In this document: piece by piece, positions 54,307-63,241 of the stretch
Numbering within the stretch: position 1 is the first letter of the stretch
Layout: each line of letters starts with the position of its first letter
DNA from: Halolamina salifodinae
Lineage (GTDB): Archaea > Halobacteriota > Halobacteria > Halobacteriales > Haloferacaceae
Reading direction: 5' to 3'
DNA length: 64,000 nucleotides
NCBI RefSeq assembly: GCF_017874235.1
Contig: NZ_JAGGLC010000003.1
Coordinates: forward strand, 62,001-126,000
Made by a program: the position numbers and the translations under genes
The notes under the pieces: model-generated
The model's input: only the letters and a program-made list of their open reading frames with translations
Database searches by the model: none
What the model was told of the DNA's origin: nothing

Positions 54307-54986
54307 CGTCCCGGCCGGGAAACGAACAGCCCGACCGCGAGCAGGTACGCCGCGGTGCCAACGAGGTACGTCCCGCCGCCGATAGTCGGCGCGGCGCCGA
54401 GGCCGAGTCCTGCACCGCCGAGCGCGCCCCCGACCGCGGCCACGAGCGGGAGCGCACAGCCCGCACACGAGCCGAGCGCGAACAGTCCTCCAAGGCCGGC
54501 TGAGAGCCCCGATTCCGCAACGTCACGAACTGAAAGCGAGAGCAGGTAGCCGAGCGTCGCCACCCCGACCAGCCGATAGGGCAGCAGCGTGAGCGAGAGT
54601 TCGGCGCCGCGGTAGCGCAGCGCCGGCCCCCATCCCGGCGGGAGCAGCGCCACGTCGACGCCCGAGGTGGCGCCCGTCGTTGGCGAAATTCCGCCCATCA
54701 GCCACGCGAGCCCCAGCGCGTACGCGACGCCGACGCCGGCCGCGAGCCAGCGAACCCGCCGACTCCCAGCGGGCCGGCGGGCGTGACGAACGGCGACGGC
54801 GGCGACGGTCACCCAAACGAACGGCACCGCGAGCATCGCCGGCGTCGAGAGGCCGGCCGGCGTCGCCCAGAGGTAGCACAGCGCCAGCGCCGACTGCGCG
54901 CCGAGTGCGAGCACGGCGGTTCTGGCGGGTGCCGGAAGCGACCACGTCGGGGACGAACGGGCGAGGGAGCGGGCGAGACGGCTCAT
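54291..54986 (-). CDS. Membrane protein of the oxidase/copper cluster
   Basis: A 231-residue integral membrane protein with about six helices and a LGSCAGCALPLVAAVGGALGG segment with two Cys that could bind copper. Its ATG overlaps the stop of the copper P-type ATPase (ATGA), so it is the third gene of a coupled operon 58203 to 54291. Role in cytochrome oxidase assembly is inferred from context. Confidence 0.7.
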   Translation of the reverse strand: MSRLARSLARSSPTWSLPAPARTAVLALGAQSALALCYLWATPAGLSTPAMLAVPFVWVTVAAVAVRHARRPAGSRRVRWLAAGVGVAYALGLAWLMGGISPTTGATSGVDVALLPPGWGPALRYRGAELSLTLLPYRLVGVATLGYLLSLSVRDVAESGLSAGLGGLFALGSCAGCALPLVAAVGGALGGAGLGLGAAPTIGGGTYLVGTAAYLLAVGLFVSRPGRYIVR

Positions 54987-57436
54987 CGCTCCTCACCTCC
55001 GTCGGTCGCGACGCTTCCGTCACGAACGGCGGCATCGGGACGCGGCGGCCGTGCCCGCTGGGTAGTCGACGGCTCGGGATCCTCGTCCGGCCCGAGCGAG
55101 CGCGCGGTGTTCCCGACCACGAGCAGGCTCGAAGTCGCCATCGCGACGGCCGCGAGCAGCGGCGTGATGACGCCCAGTACGGCCGCGGGCACCGCGACCG
55201 CGTTGTAGCAGAACGCCCACGCGAGGTTCTCCCGGACGCGCCGACGGGTCGCCGCCAGCGTGTCGAGCGCGCGGTCGACCGCCGCGAGATCGCGCCCCAC
55301 GAGCACCGCGTCAGCAGCGTCGGCGGCGAGTTCGGTGCCCGAGGCGACCGCGATGCCCAGATCCGCCGCGGCCAGCGCGGGCGCGTCGTTGCTCCCGTCG
55401 CCGACCATCGCGACGGTGCCCTCGGGCCGGAGCCGTCGCACGGTTTCGGTCTTCCCTGCTGGCGGGAGGCCGGCGTACACCTCGTCGATACCGGACGCCT
55501 CGCGGAAGCGGTCCGCGGCGGCGCCCTCGTCGCCGGTGAGCACGACCACGCGGCGGTCCTCGCTCAGGCGGGCGACGGCGTCCTGCCACCCCGGGCGTGG
55601 CTCGTCAGCAGCGACGAGCACCCCCCGGACGGCGCCGTCACAGCCGACGTACATCGCGAGGTTGCCTCCCTCGTCGGCGTCGATGTAGCGCTCTCGGAGT
55701 GCTTCGGGTACCTCCACGTCTTCGAACAGCGAGGCGTCGCCGACGGTCACTCTTGGACCACCCTCCACCTCGCCCGAGACCCCGCGACCGGGGTGGGCCT
55801 CGTAACCGTCGACCGACGCGTCGGCACCGGAGTTCGCGGCGTCGACGACAGCCGACGCGACGGGGTGGTCCGAGCGCGCCTCGACCGCGGCCGCGCGAGC
55901 GAGCAGCGTCTCCCGGTCGACGCCCGGTGCGGTTTCGACGCCCTGCAGCGCCATTTCGCCGGTCGTGAGCGTCCCGGTCTTGTCCAGCGCGATCACGTCG
56001 ACCTGCTGGGCCGTCTCGACGGCGCTCCCGTCGGTCAGGACGACGCCGTCCTCCAGCAGCGAGCGCGTGCCGGCCGCGATGGCCAGCGGCGTCGCCAGCC
56101 CCAGCGCGCAGGGACAGGAGACCACGAGCACCGCCAGCCCGGTCAGTAGCGCCTCGGTGAGGGTAGCGCCGAGCAGCAGGTGGCCCGCGAACGCGAGGAG
56201 GCCGAGCACGAGCACGACGGGGACGAACACCGTTGCGAGCGCGTCTGCTAGCCGCTGGGGCGCACCCTCGCCGCGCACGTCCCAGAGTAGCGAGACCACG
56301 CGGTCGAGCGTTCGCTCGGCGCCGTCCGCGGCGCGGATCACCAGTCGGCCGTCGGTGACGACTGTCCCGCCCCGTACGTCGTCGCCGGGGTCGTGCCGGA
56401 CCGGGATCGACTCCCCAGTCACGAGCGACTCGTCGACTGCGGCGGTTCCCTCGATCACTTCGCCGTCGACCGGCAGGCGCTTGCCCGCGCGGACGACTAG
56501 TTCGTCGCCGCCCGAGACCGCCTCGACCGGGACGGTCTCGGTTCCGTTCTGCGCGCCGTTTTTCGTGCGGCGGCGTGCCTCCGAGACGCGGTCGCGGGTG
56601 AGGTCGGTGAGTTCACCGACCGCGCGGCGTTTGACGCGCTCCTCGTAGTAGCTCCCGACGGTGACTGCCAGTACGACGACGATGGTCACGTCGAAGTAGA
56701 CGTCGACGCCGCCGGAAAGCACCGCGAGCGCGCTGTAGAGATACGCCGTTGTCGCCGCCAGCGCGACCAGCAGGTCCATGTTCGGCTGTCGGGTCCGGAC
56801 GGCGACGTAGGCACCCCGGAGAATCGGCTTGCCGGTGTAGCCCAGTACGATGGTCGCCGACAGCCAGACGTTCGCCAGGAGGAACCGGCCGTCGCCGCCC
56901 TGAATGTCGAACAGGAGCATCTCGGGGGGGAGCCCCAGATACGTCGGGTAGAGGAACATCACGTACCAGAGCATCGCCATCATCCCGAAGAGGCCGCCGA
57001 CGAGCAGGCGCCCGACCGTCGCGTCATCGTCGGAATCGGGCTCCTCGGCCGACGCCTGATAGCCGACGCCGGAGACCGCTTCGGCGACGCCATCGACCGT
57101 CGCTTCCTCGGGGTCGTACTGGAGTCGCATCGCGCCGGCGGGGTAGTTCGCGTCGGCTGCGGCGACGCCCTCGCAGTCGGTCGCGCGGCGTTCGAGAAAC
57201 GCCTCACAGCTCGCACAGTGCATCCCGTCGACCCGGAGATATACAGTCTCGGCGTCGCCGGGGATGTCGGCGGAGTCCGCGACGGACTCGCGAGCCTCCT
57301 CGGGGTCGGCGGCCGCCGGGTCGTCGAGGTTCCGGGCGACCTCCAGACAGCCCCGACAGCAGAACTGGCCGTCGATGGACTCGGCCGTGAGCGGCGGGTC
57401 CGGCGTCTCGAGGCCACAGAGCGTGCAGTCGGTCAT
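54983..57436 (-). CDS. Copper-translocating P1B-type ATPase (CcoI/FixI-like)
   Basis: An 817-residue heavy-metal ATPase. The N-terminus has a CxxC/CCxGC cluster (residues 4-30) typical of the oxidase-maturation FixI/CcoI type, then a heavy-metal-associated domain with GMHCASC (71-77). Core motifs: CPC in VVSCPCALGLA, DKTGTLTTGE (phosphorylated Asp), GDGSNDAPAL. The start at 57436 is chosen on the CxxC N-terminus and on coupling to the upstream gene (ATGA overlap). Likely supplies copper to the neighbouring ba3-type oxidase. Confidence 0.92.
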   Translation of the reverse strand: MTDCTLCGLETPDPPLTAESIDGQFCCRGCLEVARNLDDPAAADPEEARESVADSADIPGDAETVYLRVDGMHCASCEAFLERRATDCEGVAAADANYPAGAMRLQYDPEEATVDGVAEAVSGVGYQASAEEPDSDDDATVGRLLVGGLFGMMAMLWYVMFLYPTYLGLPPEMLLFDIQGGDGRFLLANVWLSATIVLGYTGKPILRGAYVAVRTRQPNMDLLVALAATTAYLYSALAVLSGGVDVYFDVTIVVVLAVTVGSYYEERVKRRAVGELTDLTRDRVSEARRRTKNGAQNGTETVPVEAVSGGDELVVRAGKRLPVDGEVIEGTAAVDESLVTGESIPVRHDPGDDVRGGTVVTDGRLVIRAADGAERTLDRVVSLLWDVRGEGAPQRLADALATVFVPVVLVLGLLAFAGHLLLGATLTEALLTGLAVLVVSCPCALGLATPLAIAAGTRSLLEDGVVLTDGSAVETAQQVDVIALDKTGTLTTGEMALQGVETAPGVDRETLLARAAAVEARSDHPVASAVVDAANSGADASVDGYEAHPGRGVSGEVEGGPRVTVGDASLFEDVEVPEALRERYIDADEGGNLAMYVGCDGAVRGVLVAADEPRPGWQDAVARLSEDRRVVVLTGDEGAAADRFREASGIDEVYAGLPPAGKTETVRRLRPEGTVAMVGDGSNDAPALAAADLGIAVASGTELAADAADAVLVGRDLAAVDRALDTLAATRRRVRENLAWAFCYNAVAVPAAVLGVITPLLAAVAMATSSLLVVGNTARSLGPDEDPEPSTTQRARPPRPDAAVRDGSVATDGGEER

Positions 57437-58203
57437 GGCGTCGGCACCTCCGCGTACTGTGGCAGGTGGATCTGCGGAACCGGGACGCCCAGCAGGCCGA
57501 GCCCGTGGAGCAACGGCAGCAGCCCCAGCAGCAGGAACGCGGCGCCGAGCGCGCGGTGGAGCCGCGAGCGGATCGCCGCCGGCACCGCGCCGAGCACCGT
57601 CGCGTAGCCGACCATCGCCGGCGCCGTGCCGATTCCCAGCGTCCCCAGTGCGAGCGCGCCGGCGAGCGGCGACCCCCGGGCGAACGCGTAGAGATACGCC
57701 GGGTAGAGCAGCGGACACGGCAGCAGCGCGTGGATCGACCCCAGTAGCGCGATCTTCGGCCCCTCGGCCCACGTGGTCGCGCGCTCCTGTGCGAAGCCCG
57801 CGAACCGTGCGACGGCACCCGAGACGCCGGGGATCGGTAGTTTTCCGGGGTCGACCGGGCGCCCGCGGAGGTAGCCCGCGCCGACAGCCAGCACGGCGAC
57901 GCCGGCGACGACGCCGACGACGCCACGAACGAGATCAGCGGCGGCGAAGACGCTGCCGCCGGCGACTGTCACAGCGCCCAGCGCGCCGAGCAGGGCGCCG
58001 ATCAGCGCGTACGTGCCGACGCGACCGAGCGTGAGCAGCCCCTGCTGGCGCACGTCTCGGAGCGTCACCCGGCCCGACTGGCTACCGGCGTCGCCGGCGT
58101 AGGCGGTCACCAGCGGCCCGCACATCCCGAGACAGTGGGCGCCGCCGAGCAGGCCGACCAGCAGGAACGCGCCGAGTTCGGCGGCGCCGACGGCTGGGGC
58201 CAT
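57433..58203 (-). CDS. TauE/SafE-like membrane protein of oxidase assembly
   Basis: A 256-residue protein with about six helices. The N-terminal GGAHCLGMCGPLV motif (Cys24, Cys28) and ALLPCPLLYPA in the second half define the UreH/DsbD-like group often encoded with cbb3/ba3 oxidases and CcoI ATPases, where it is thought to handle copper or thiols. Its stop overlaps the start of the ATPase gene. Confidence 0.85.
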   Translation of the reverse strand: MAPAVGAAELGAFLLVGLLGGAHCLGMCGPLVTAYAGDAGSQSGRVTLRDVRQQGLLTLGRVGTYALIGALLGALGAVTVAGGSVFAAADLVRGVVGVVAGVAVLAVGAGYLRGRPVDPGKLPIPGVSGAVARFAGFAQERATTWAEGPKIALLGSIHALLPCPLLYPAYLYAFARGSPLAGALALGTLGIGTAPAMVGYATVLGAVPAAIRSRLHRALGAAFLLLGLLPLLHGLGLLGVPVPQIHLPQYAEVPTP

Positions 58204-58207
58204 CGGC

Positions 58208-58393
58208 TCAGACCCGGTTCACGTCGCGGGTTTCCTCGTGTGGGCCGAACATCAGGTAGAGCCCGCCTGCGATCAGGAGGACACAGATGCTCGAGGTGAG
58301 CGCGGTGGTCACGCCGCCGGCGATAGTCAGCGCGTACACCCACACCGGGACGAGCGCCGCGAGCGCGATGGCGGCCGATCTGCGTGCAGACAT
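58208..58393 (-). CDS. Small two-helix membrane protein, oxidase cluster
   Basis: A 61-residue protein with two helices (about 6-25 and 30-48) and an acidic tail. The start at 58393 is chosen over an ATG four codons upstream. It is first in the minus-strand maturation operon, four bases before the TauE/SafE-like gene. Not recognised. Confidence 0.6.
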   Translation of the reverse strand: MSARRSAAIALAALVPVWVYALTIAGGVTTALTSSICVLLIAGGLYLMFGPHEETRDVNRV

Positions 58394-58496
58394 GTGTACC
58401 ACCACATAGCGGCCCGGAAAGCTACTCGGCTTCGGCGGTTCCTAACCTGTGGGAACCGGCGGGGCCGGCTTACCAGTTGGGTGGCTACGGGCCGAT

Positions 58497-59711
58497 ATGG
58501 CATCGATAGGGGATAGACAGCCACGCCCGACACGGCGACAGCTGCTCACCGCCGGCGCGGTGGCGGCTGGCGGATCGCTGCTCGGCGCAGGCCGGGCTCG
58601 GGCCCAGAGCGACCAGTTCGACGGCTGGTTCGACGACGTTTCGAACTACGACGGCGTCGTCGACGCGACCGGCCAGTCGGAGGTGACCGTCGATGTGGGC
58701 GTCGACAACGGGGGCCAGCCGTACGGCTTCGGCCCCGCCGCGGTCCGCATCGACCCGGGCGCGACCGTCGTCTGGAAGTGGACCGGCAACGGCAACTCAC
58801 ACAACGTCGTCGCCGAGGACGGCTCCTTCGAGTCCGAACTCTCAGCCGAGGAGGGCCACACCTTCTCTCACACCTTCGAGAGCGAGGGGACGTTCAAGTA
58901 CGCCTGTACGCCCCACAAATCGCTGGGGATGAAGGGCGCCATCGTCGTCGGGGGTTCCGGCGGCGAGGTCGCCGAGCCGGATTACGACGGCTGGTTCGAC
59001 GGGGTCGAGAACTACGACAGCACCGTCGACCGACGTGGCCAGTCCGAGGTGACCGTCGACGTGGGGGTCGACAACGGCGGCGACCCCTACGGCTTCGGGC
59101 CGCCGGCGGTCCGAATCGATCCGGGCGCGACTGTCGTCTGGGAGTGGACCGGCCGCGGGAGTTCCCACAACGTCGTCGCCGAGGACGGCTCCTTCGAGTC
59201 GGACCTCGCGGCCGAGGAGGGCCACACGTTCTCTCACACGTTCGAGGAAAAGGGCGTCTACCGCTACGTCTGTACGCCCCACCGGTCGCTGGGGATGAAG
59301 GGCGCTATCGTCGTCGGCGACGTCGGCGGTGGCGGCGGCGGCGGCGGTGGCGGCTCCGGTGGCGGCGGCGAGGGCGAGGAAGCCGCCGGCGGCGGCTTCT
59401 CGATTCCCATGCCCTCGGACTTCGTCGGCTGGCTGGCCGTGGTCGTCGGCGGCAGTGGCGCGCTCGCGGTCGGGAGTGTGCTCGCCGCCGAATCCTACTC
59501 GGCGTATCGCGAACACGACCAAGCCGAGGAAGCCTACGTCGGCGAGCAGGCGACCGACGCGGTCGAACCGGCGCCCGAAGTCGAGATCGGGGAGGGGTAC
59601 GACCCGACAGGCACGGCCACGCTGGTCGCGGGCTACTTCCTCCTGATCGCGCTGCTCTGGGTGTTCATGTACTTCGTCGAGTTCCTCGGCGGCCCAACTA
59701 TCACTGGCTAA
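58497..59711 (+). CDS. Two-domain membrane halocyanin
   Basis: A 404-residue protein. The Tat signal is TRRQLLTAGAVAAGG. Two tandem blue-copper domains (about 45-160 and 165-280) each have a His in SHNVVAEDG and Cys-His-Met in CTPHxSLGM; they are about 80% alike. A Gly-rich linker leads to two C-terminal helices (about 305-325, 380-398), the second ending like a small oxidase subunit. Encoded two bases before CuA subunit II, it is probably the direct electron donor, fused to a membrane module. Confidence 0.9.
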   Translation: MASIGDRQPRPTRRQLLTAGAVAAGGSLLGAGRARAQSDQFDGWFDDVSNYDGVVDATGQSEVTVDVGVDNGGQPYGFGPAAVRIDPGATVVWKWTGNGNSHNVVAEDGSFESELSAEEGHTFSHTFESEGTFKYACTPHKSLGMKGAIVVGGSGGEVAEPDYDGWFDGVENYDSTVDRRGQSEVTVDVGVDNGGDPYGFGPPAVRIDPGATVVWEWTGRGSSHNVVAEDGSFESDLAAEEGHTFSHTFEEKGVYRYVCTPHRSLGMKGAIVVGDVGGGGGGGGGGSGGGGEGEEAAGGGFSIPMPSDFVGWLAVVVGGSGALAVGSVLAAESYSAYREHDQAEEAYVGEQATDAVEPAPEVEIGEGYDPTGTATLVAGYFLLIALLWVFMYFVEFLGGPTITG

Positions 59712-59713
59712 CT

Positions 59714-60235
59714 ATGCACGTTCACCGATTCGAGAGACTCTGGTTCGCCGCATCGCTCGTCCTGATCGTCGCGTTCCTCGGGACCATCGTCTACGGCGCA
59801 GTCGGCCCCGGTGTGGCGATGGTCGACGACAGCGGCGGCACGGTCGAGCCGTCGGTCATCGCGAACGGCGACTACGAGGCCGCGGACAACTTCCGCGAAC
59901 CCGGCGTTTACGACACCGAGTCGGGCGTCGATGTCTACGTCGTCGCTCGACAGTACCTGTTCCAGCCCGGGACGACCGAGCCGATTCGGGTGCCGGCCGG
60001 GGAGCCGGTGACGTTCCACGTCACCTCGCCCGACGTGACTCACGGCTTCAACCTCGCGGGGACGAACGTGAACTCGATGGTGATCCCCGGACAGGTCGCG
60101 GAGTTCACCGTCACGTTCGAGGAGACGGACGAACACGGCATCGTCTGCCACGAGTACTGTGGCAGCGGTCACCACACGATGGAGGGGAAAGTCGTCGTGG
60201 TCGAGCAGTCGCAGTTCGAGGGAGGTGAGAACTGA
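59714..60235 (+). CDS. cbaB: ba3-type oxidase subunit II (CuA)
   Basis: A 173-residue subunit II with one N-terminal helix (about 10-30) and a cupredoxin domain. The CuA ligand set is visible: His in DVTHGFNL, and Cys, Cys, His, Met in HGIVCHEYCGSGHHTMEG near residues 140-157. The short form is typical of B-family oxidases. Its stop overlaps the start of subunit I (TGATG). Symbol follows usual haloarchaeal naming. Confidence 0.9.
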   Translation: MHVHRFERLWFAASLVLIVAFLGTIVYGAVGPGVAMVDDSGGTVEPSVIANGDYEAADNFREPGVYDTESGVDVYVVARQYLFQPGTTEPIRVPAGEPVTFHVTSPDVTHGFNLAGTNVNSMVIPGQVAEFTVTFEETDEHGIVCHEYCGSGHHTMEGKVVVVEQSQFEGGEN

Positions 60236-61992
60236 TGGCTACTGAACACACTGACGGGACGGCGTTCGAGAGCGACGAAGAGTACGTCGAGGTCGACGAC
60301 GGCACGCGCCGCCGCCGCGCGTTCGTCGATCAGTTCCCGGACGCCGCCCGGACCGCCCGGATCTGTCTGGGCATCGCCTTTGCGGCCTTCGGCGTCGGGG
60401 CGCTGTTCGGCCTGATCCAGGCGCTCCACCGCACGAACGCGCTGCGGATCATCCCCTCGTCGGACTACTACACGATCCTGACGGGCCACGGCGTGCTGCT
60501 CGCGCTCGTGTTCACCACGTTCGGCATCGCCGGCCTGTTCCACTGGGCCAACACCAGAAGCCTCGGCGTCGCGCCGACGAGCAGGCGGTTGACACAGGGC
60601 TGGCTCTGGACGATGTCCATCGGGACCGCGCTTGCGGCCGGGACGATTCTCGCCGGCCTCGTCGAGGAGATACCGGCGAGCGCGGACGTGCTGTACACGT
60701 TCTACCCGCCGCTGGCGGCCCACCCGCTGTTCTACATCGGCACCGCGCTGCTGATCATCGGCTCCTGGGGGGCGGGCCTCGACTGGTTCCTCCAGTACCG
60801 TGAGTGGCGCCAGTCGAACCCGGACTCACGCATCCCGCTGCAGTCGTTCATGGTGCTGACGACGATGCTGATGTGGTATCTCTGTTCGACCGGGGTGGCC
60901 ATCGAGGTCGTCGTCTTCCTGATCCCGTGGTCGCTCGGCCTCATCAGCCAGGTCGACCCGCTGCTGACCCGGACGCTGTTCTGGTACTTCGGCCACCCGG
61001 TGGTGTACTTCTGGCTGCTGCCGGCGTACGTGGTCTGGTACACCGTGCTGCCCAAACTCGCGGGTGGACGGCTGTTCAGCGACCCGCTCGCGCGGGTGAC
61101 GTTCATCCTGTTCCTCCTGCTGTCGACGCCGGTCGGGTTCCACCACCAGTACACCGACCCCGGCATCGCCTCGGGCTACAAACTAGTGGCGATGACGAAC
61201 ACGTTCTTCCTGCTGTTGCCGTCGTTACTGACGCTGTTCACCGTCGTCGCGAGCATGGAACACGGGGCGCGCCAGGGCGGCGCGACGGGGCGCCTCGCCT
61301 GGCTGAAGGACCTCCCGTGGGAGCGCCCCGAGTTCTCGGGCATCGCGCTCGCGGGGATCATGTTCGCGGCCGGCGGCTTCTCGGGCATGATCAACGCCGG
61401 GATGAACATCAACTACCTCATCCACAACACCATCTGGGTGCCCGGCCACTTCCACCTCACCGTCGGCACGGCGTACGCGCTGACGCTGATGGCGGTCTCC
61501 TACTGGCTGATCCCCCAGATCACGGGCAAGCGCCTGCAGTTCCGCGGGCTGGCGGCGATCCAGCCGTTCGTCTGGTTCGTCGGCATGGTGCTGATGTCGA
61601 ACGCGATGCATCGTGGCGGCCTCGCGGGCATCCCCCGACGGACCGCCGAACCGCAGTACGAGCAGGTCAGCTTCGACGCCGTCGTCGGCACGGTCGGCGA
61701 GATGCGCGTCCAGATCGCCATCGGCGGCACGCTGCTGTTCGTCGGCGCGCTGCTGTTCCTGATCGTGATGGCCGGCACGTGGCTGCTGGGCAAGCCCGAC
61801 AGCCAACTCCGGGTCAACGGCTCGCTGCCCGAACCGCTCTCCGGACCCGAGGAGTCGCCGCAAGTGCTGGACAACCTCAAACTCTGGACGGCCATCGCGG
61901 TCGCACTGGTGCTGCTGGCCTACGGCGTCCCGATCTACGACATGCTCGCCGACGGGATCCTCGCGCCCGGCAGTCCGCTGATCCCGGTGTAG
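60235..61992 (+). CDS. cbaA: ba3-type oxidase subunit I
   Basis: A 585-residue haem-copper subunit with about 13 helices. Haem His is in GHGVLLALVFTTFG (about 83) and HFHLTVGTAYAL; CuB ligands in FGHPVVYFWLLP and HHQYTDPG. The Tyr cross-link motif typical of A-family oxidases is replaced by the B-family pattern. It pumps protons while reducing oxygen. Translationally coupled to subunit II. Confidence 0.92.
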   Translation: MATEHTDGTAFESDEEYVEVDDGTRRRRAFVDQFPDAARTARICLGIAFAAFGVGALFGLIQALHRTNALRIIPSSDYYTILTGHGVLLALVFTTFGIAGLFHWANTRSLGVAPTSRRLTQGWLWTMSIGTALAAGTILAGLVEEIPASADVLYTFYPPLAAHPLFYIGTALLIIGSWGAGLDWFLQYREWRQSNPDSRIPLQSFMVLTTMLMWYLCSTGVAIEVVVFLIPWSLGLISQVDPLLTRTLFWYFGHPVVYFWLLPAYVVWYTVLPKLAGGRLFSDPLARVTFILFLLLSTPVGFHHQYTDPGIASGYKLVAMTNTFFLLLPSLLTLFTVVASMEHGARQGGATGRLAWLKDLPWERPEFSGIALAGIMFAAGGFSGMINAGMNINYLIHNTIWVPGHFHLTVGTAYALTLMAVSYWLIPQITGKRLQFRGLAAIQPFVWFVGMVLMSNAMHRGGLAGIPRRTAEPQYEQVSFDAVVGTVGEMRVQIAIGGTLLFVGALLFLIVMAGTWLLGKPDSQLRVNGSLPEPLSGPEESPQVLDNLKLWTAIAVALVLLAYGVPIYDMLADGILAPGSPLIPV

Positions 61993-62016
61993 CGAGCCCC
62001 CGCTCCGCTTTCCGTG

Positions 62017-62601
62017 ATGACTGACTCACCATCTGAGACCGACGACGCTCCCGAAACCGCCACGAGCGACGGCGACGACGAGTCGGAGATCGACCGCCGG
62101 CGCCTGATCCGCTGGATCGCGGTGCTTGCCTTCGCGGTGCCAGTCGTCGTCGAGGCGCTGACGTTCGGCAACATCATCGGCGACGAACTGCTCCCCGGCG
62201 GCGACGCGGCGACCGGCACACCGACCGAGACGGATCACCCGGACGCGGTCGGCGTCGACGACGAACTGCTCTCCGAGACGGCCGCCACGGAGACGGTCGC
62301 GACCTCGGAGGTTCGGGAGAGCGACTCCGGCCGGACGTACGTGCTCAAAGTCGAGGTGACCAACGACACCGACGCGCCCGTCGAACTGCGCCTCCGGACA
62401 CTCCGCCTGCGCGACGACTTGACCATCGACGGCGTCTCGAGTACGGGAACCGTCCAGCCCGGGTCGTCGAGTCCGGTCACGGCCGCCTGGTCGGTCCCGA
62501 CCGACGCGACGCCCGCAGCGGTACAGGCCATCGCGATCCGCGACGGTGGGACGGTCGTCGACGAGTTCGTCCCGCTCTCGCGGCCGCCGATCGTCGGCTG
62601 A
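62017..62601 (+). CDS. Membrane-anchored protein at the end of the oxidase operon
   Basis: A 194-residue protein: acidic N-terminus, one helix (about 33-52), then a beta-rich external domain with a Val/Thr-rich fold. The start ATG is at 62017; the adjacent GTG at 62014 is less likely. It lies 24 bases after subunit I, and halophile oxidase operons often carry such a protein. Function unknown. Confidence 0.65.
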   Translation: MTDSPSETDDAPETATSDGDDESEIDRRRLIRWIAVLAFAVPVVVEALTFGNIIGDELLPGGDAATGTPTETDHPDAVGVDDELLSETAATETVATSEVRESDSGRTYVLKVEVTNDTDAPVELRLRTLRLRDDLTIDGVSSTGTVQPGSSSPVTAAWSVPTDATPAAVQAIAIRDGGTVVDEFVPLSRPPIVG

Positions 62602-62633
62602 GCCGCGGCTGGATCGCTGCCGACTTTCGTCGC

Positions 62634-62861
62634 CTACCGCCAACCGATCACGCTCTGGTAGGAGACGGCCAACAGGATCCCCGCGAAGACTGCCGGGAGC
62701 AGGACCGACATGATCGGGCCGATGTCCGTGGCGACGTATCTGGCGACGGCGATCAGCAGGCCGAACATCCCGACCGTGACGAGAACCATGAACAGGAACC
62801 GCAGCCACTGGCCGATGGGGTCTGGCCCGAGCCTGCCACCGCCACGGGACGCCGGGGACAT
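62634..62861 (-). CDS. Small two-helix membrane protein
   Basis: A 75-residue protein with two helices (about 22-43 and 48-68) and a basic N-terminus with PIGQWLRF. The start at 62861 is preferred over longer readings that run into a low-complexity upstream region. Convergent with the oxidase operon. Unknown. Confidence 0.6.
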   Translation of the reverse strand: MSPASRGGGRLGPDPIGQWLRFLFMVLVTVGMFGLLIAVARYVATDIGPIMSVLLPAVFAGILLAVSYQSVIGWR

Positions 62862-62956
62862 GTCTGTTACGTTGATTGTGTGGCAGATAGGTGTTTCCCT
62901 GGTAGCGTATGGCGTGGTGAGAGTTGGGGTGTGGCTTCTGGGGGATTGGTTCGAGA

Positions 62957-63026
62957 GGAGGAGGGATTGTGAACTACGTCCGGACTCGCTACGCTTGGCA
63001 GAAGAGCCGGAGGAGGGATTGTGAAC
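62957..63026 (-). repeat. Partial copies of the tRNA-Thr 3' end
   Basis: The 22-base stretch at 63107-63128 covering the tRNA 3' end recurs exactly at 62999-63020, and an 18-base GGAGGAGGGATTGTGAAC is shared by 62957-62974 and 63009-63026. These look like scars of repeated insertion or deletion at a tRNA attachment site. Confidence 0.75.
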
Positions 63027-63113
63027 CACGGTCGTTCCGCTCGCTATCGCTCGCTTCACTCCCTGGTACAAATCCCACGTGCCGCTCTTCGTCTCACTTC
63101 GTTCGACAGAAGA

Positions 63114-63185
63114 GCCGGAGGAGGGATTTGAACCCTCGACCTATTCCTTACGAAGGAATCGCTCTGCCAGCTGAGCTACCCCGGC
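63114..63185 (-). tRNA. tRNA-Thr (anticodon CGT)
   Basis: A full 72-base cloverleaf without intron on the minus strand. The 7-bp acceptor stem GCCGGGG/CTCCGGC has one G-T wobble. The anticodon stem ATTCC/GGAAT holds the loop TTCGTAA, giving anticodon CGT (Thr, ACG codons). The T loop TTCAAAT is standard. No CCA is encoded. Confidence 0.95.
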
Positions 63186-63241
63186 GCGTCCATCCCCACG
63201 TACCGGCAACGCAGACATAAGGGTTCCGAAACCCGGCGCAG

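Noticed and set aside
62634..63071. 145-codon reading of the small membrane protein
   Set aside because: The upstream codons run through the tRNA-derived repeats and show no halophilic protein bias; the shorter start at 62861 is better.
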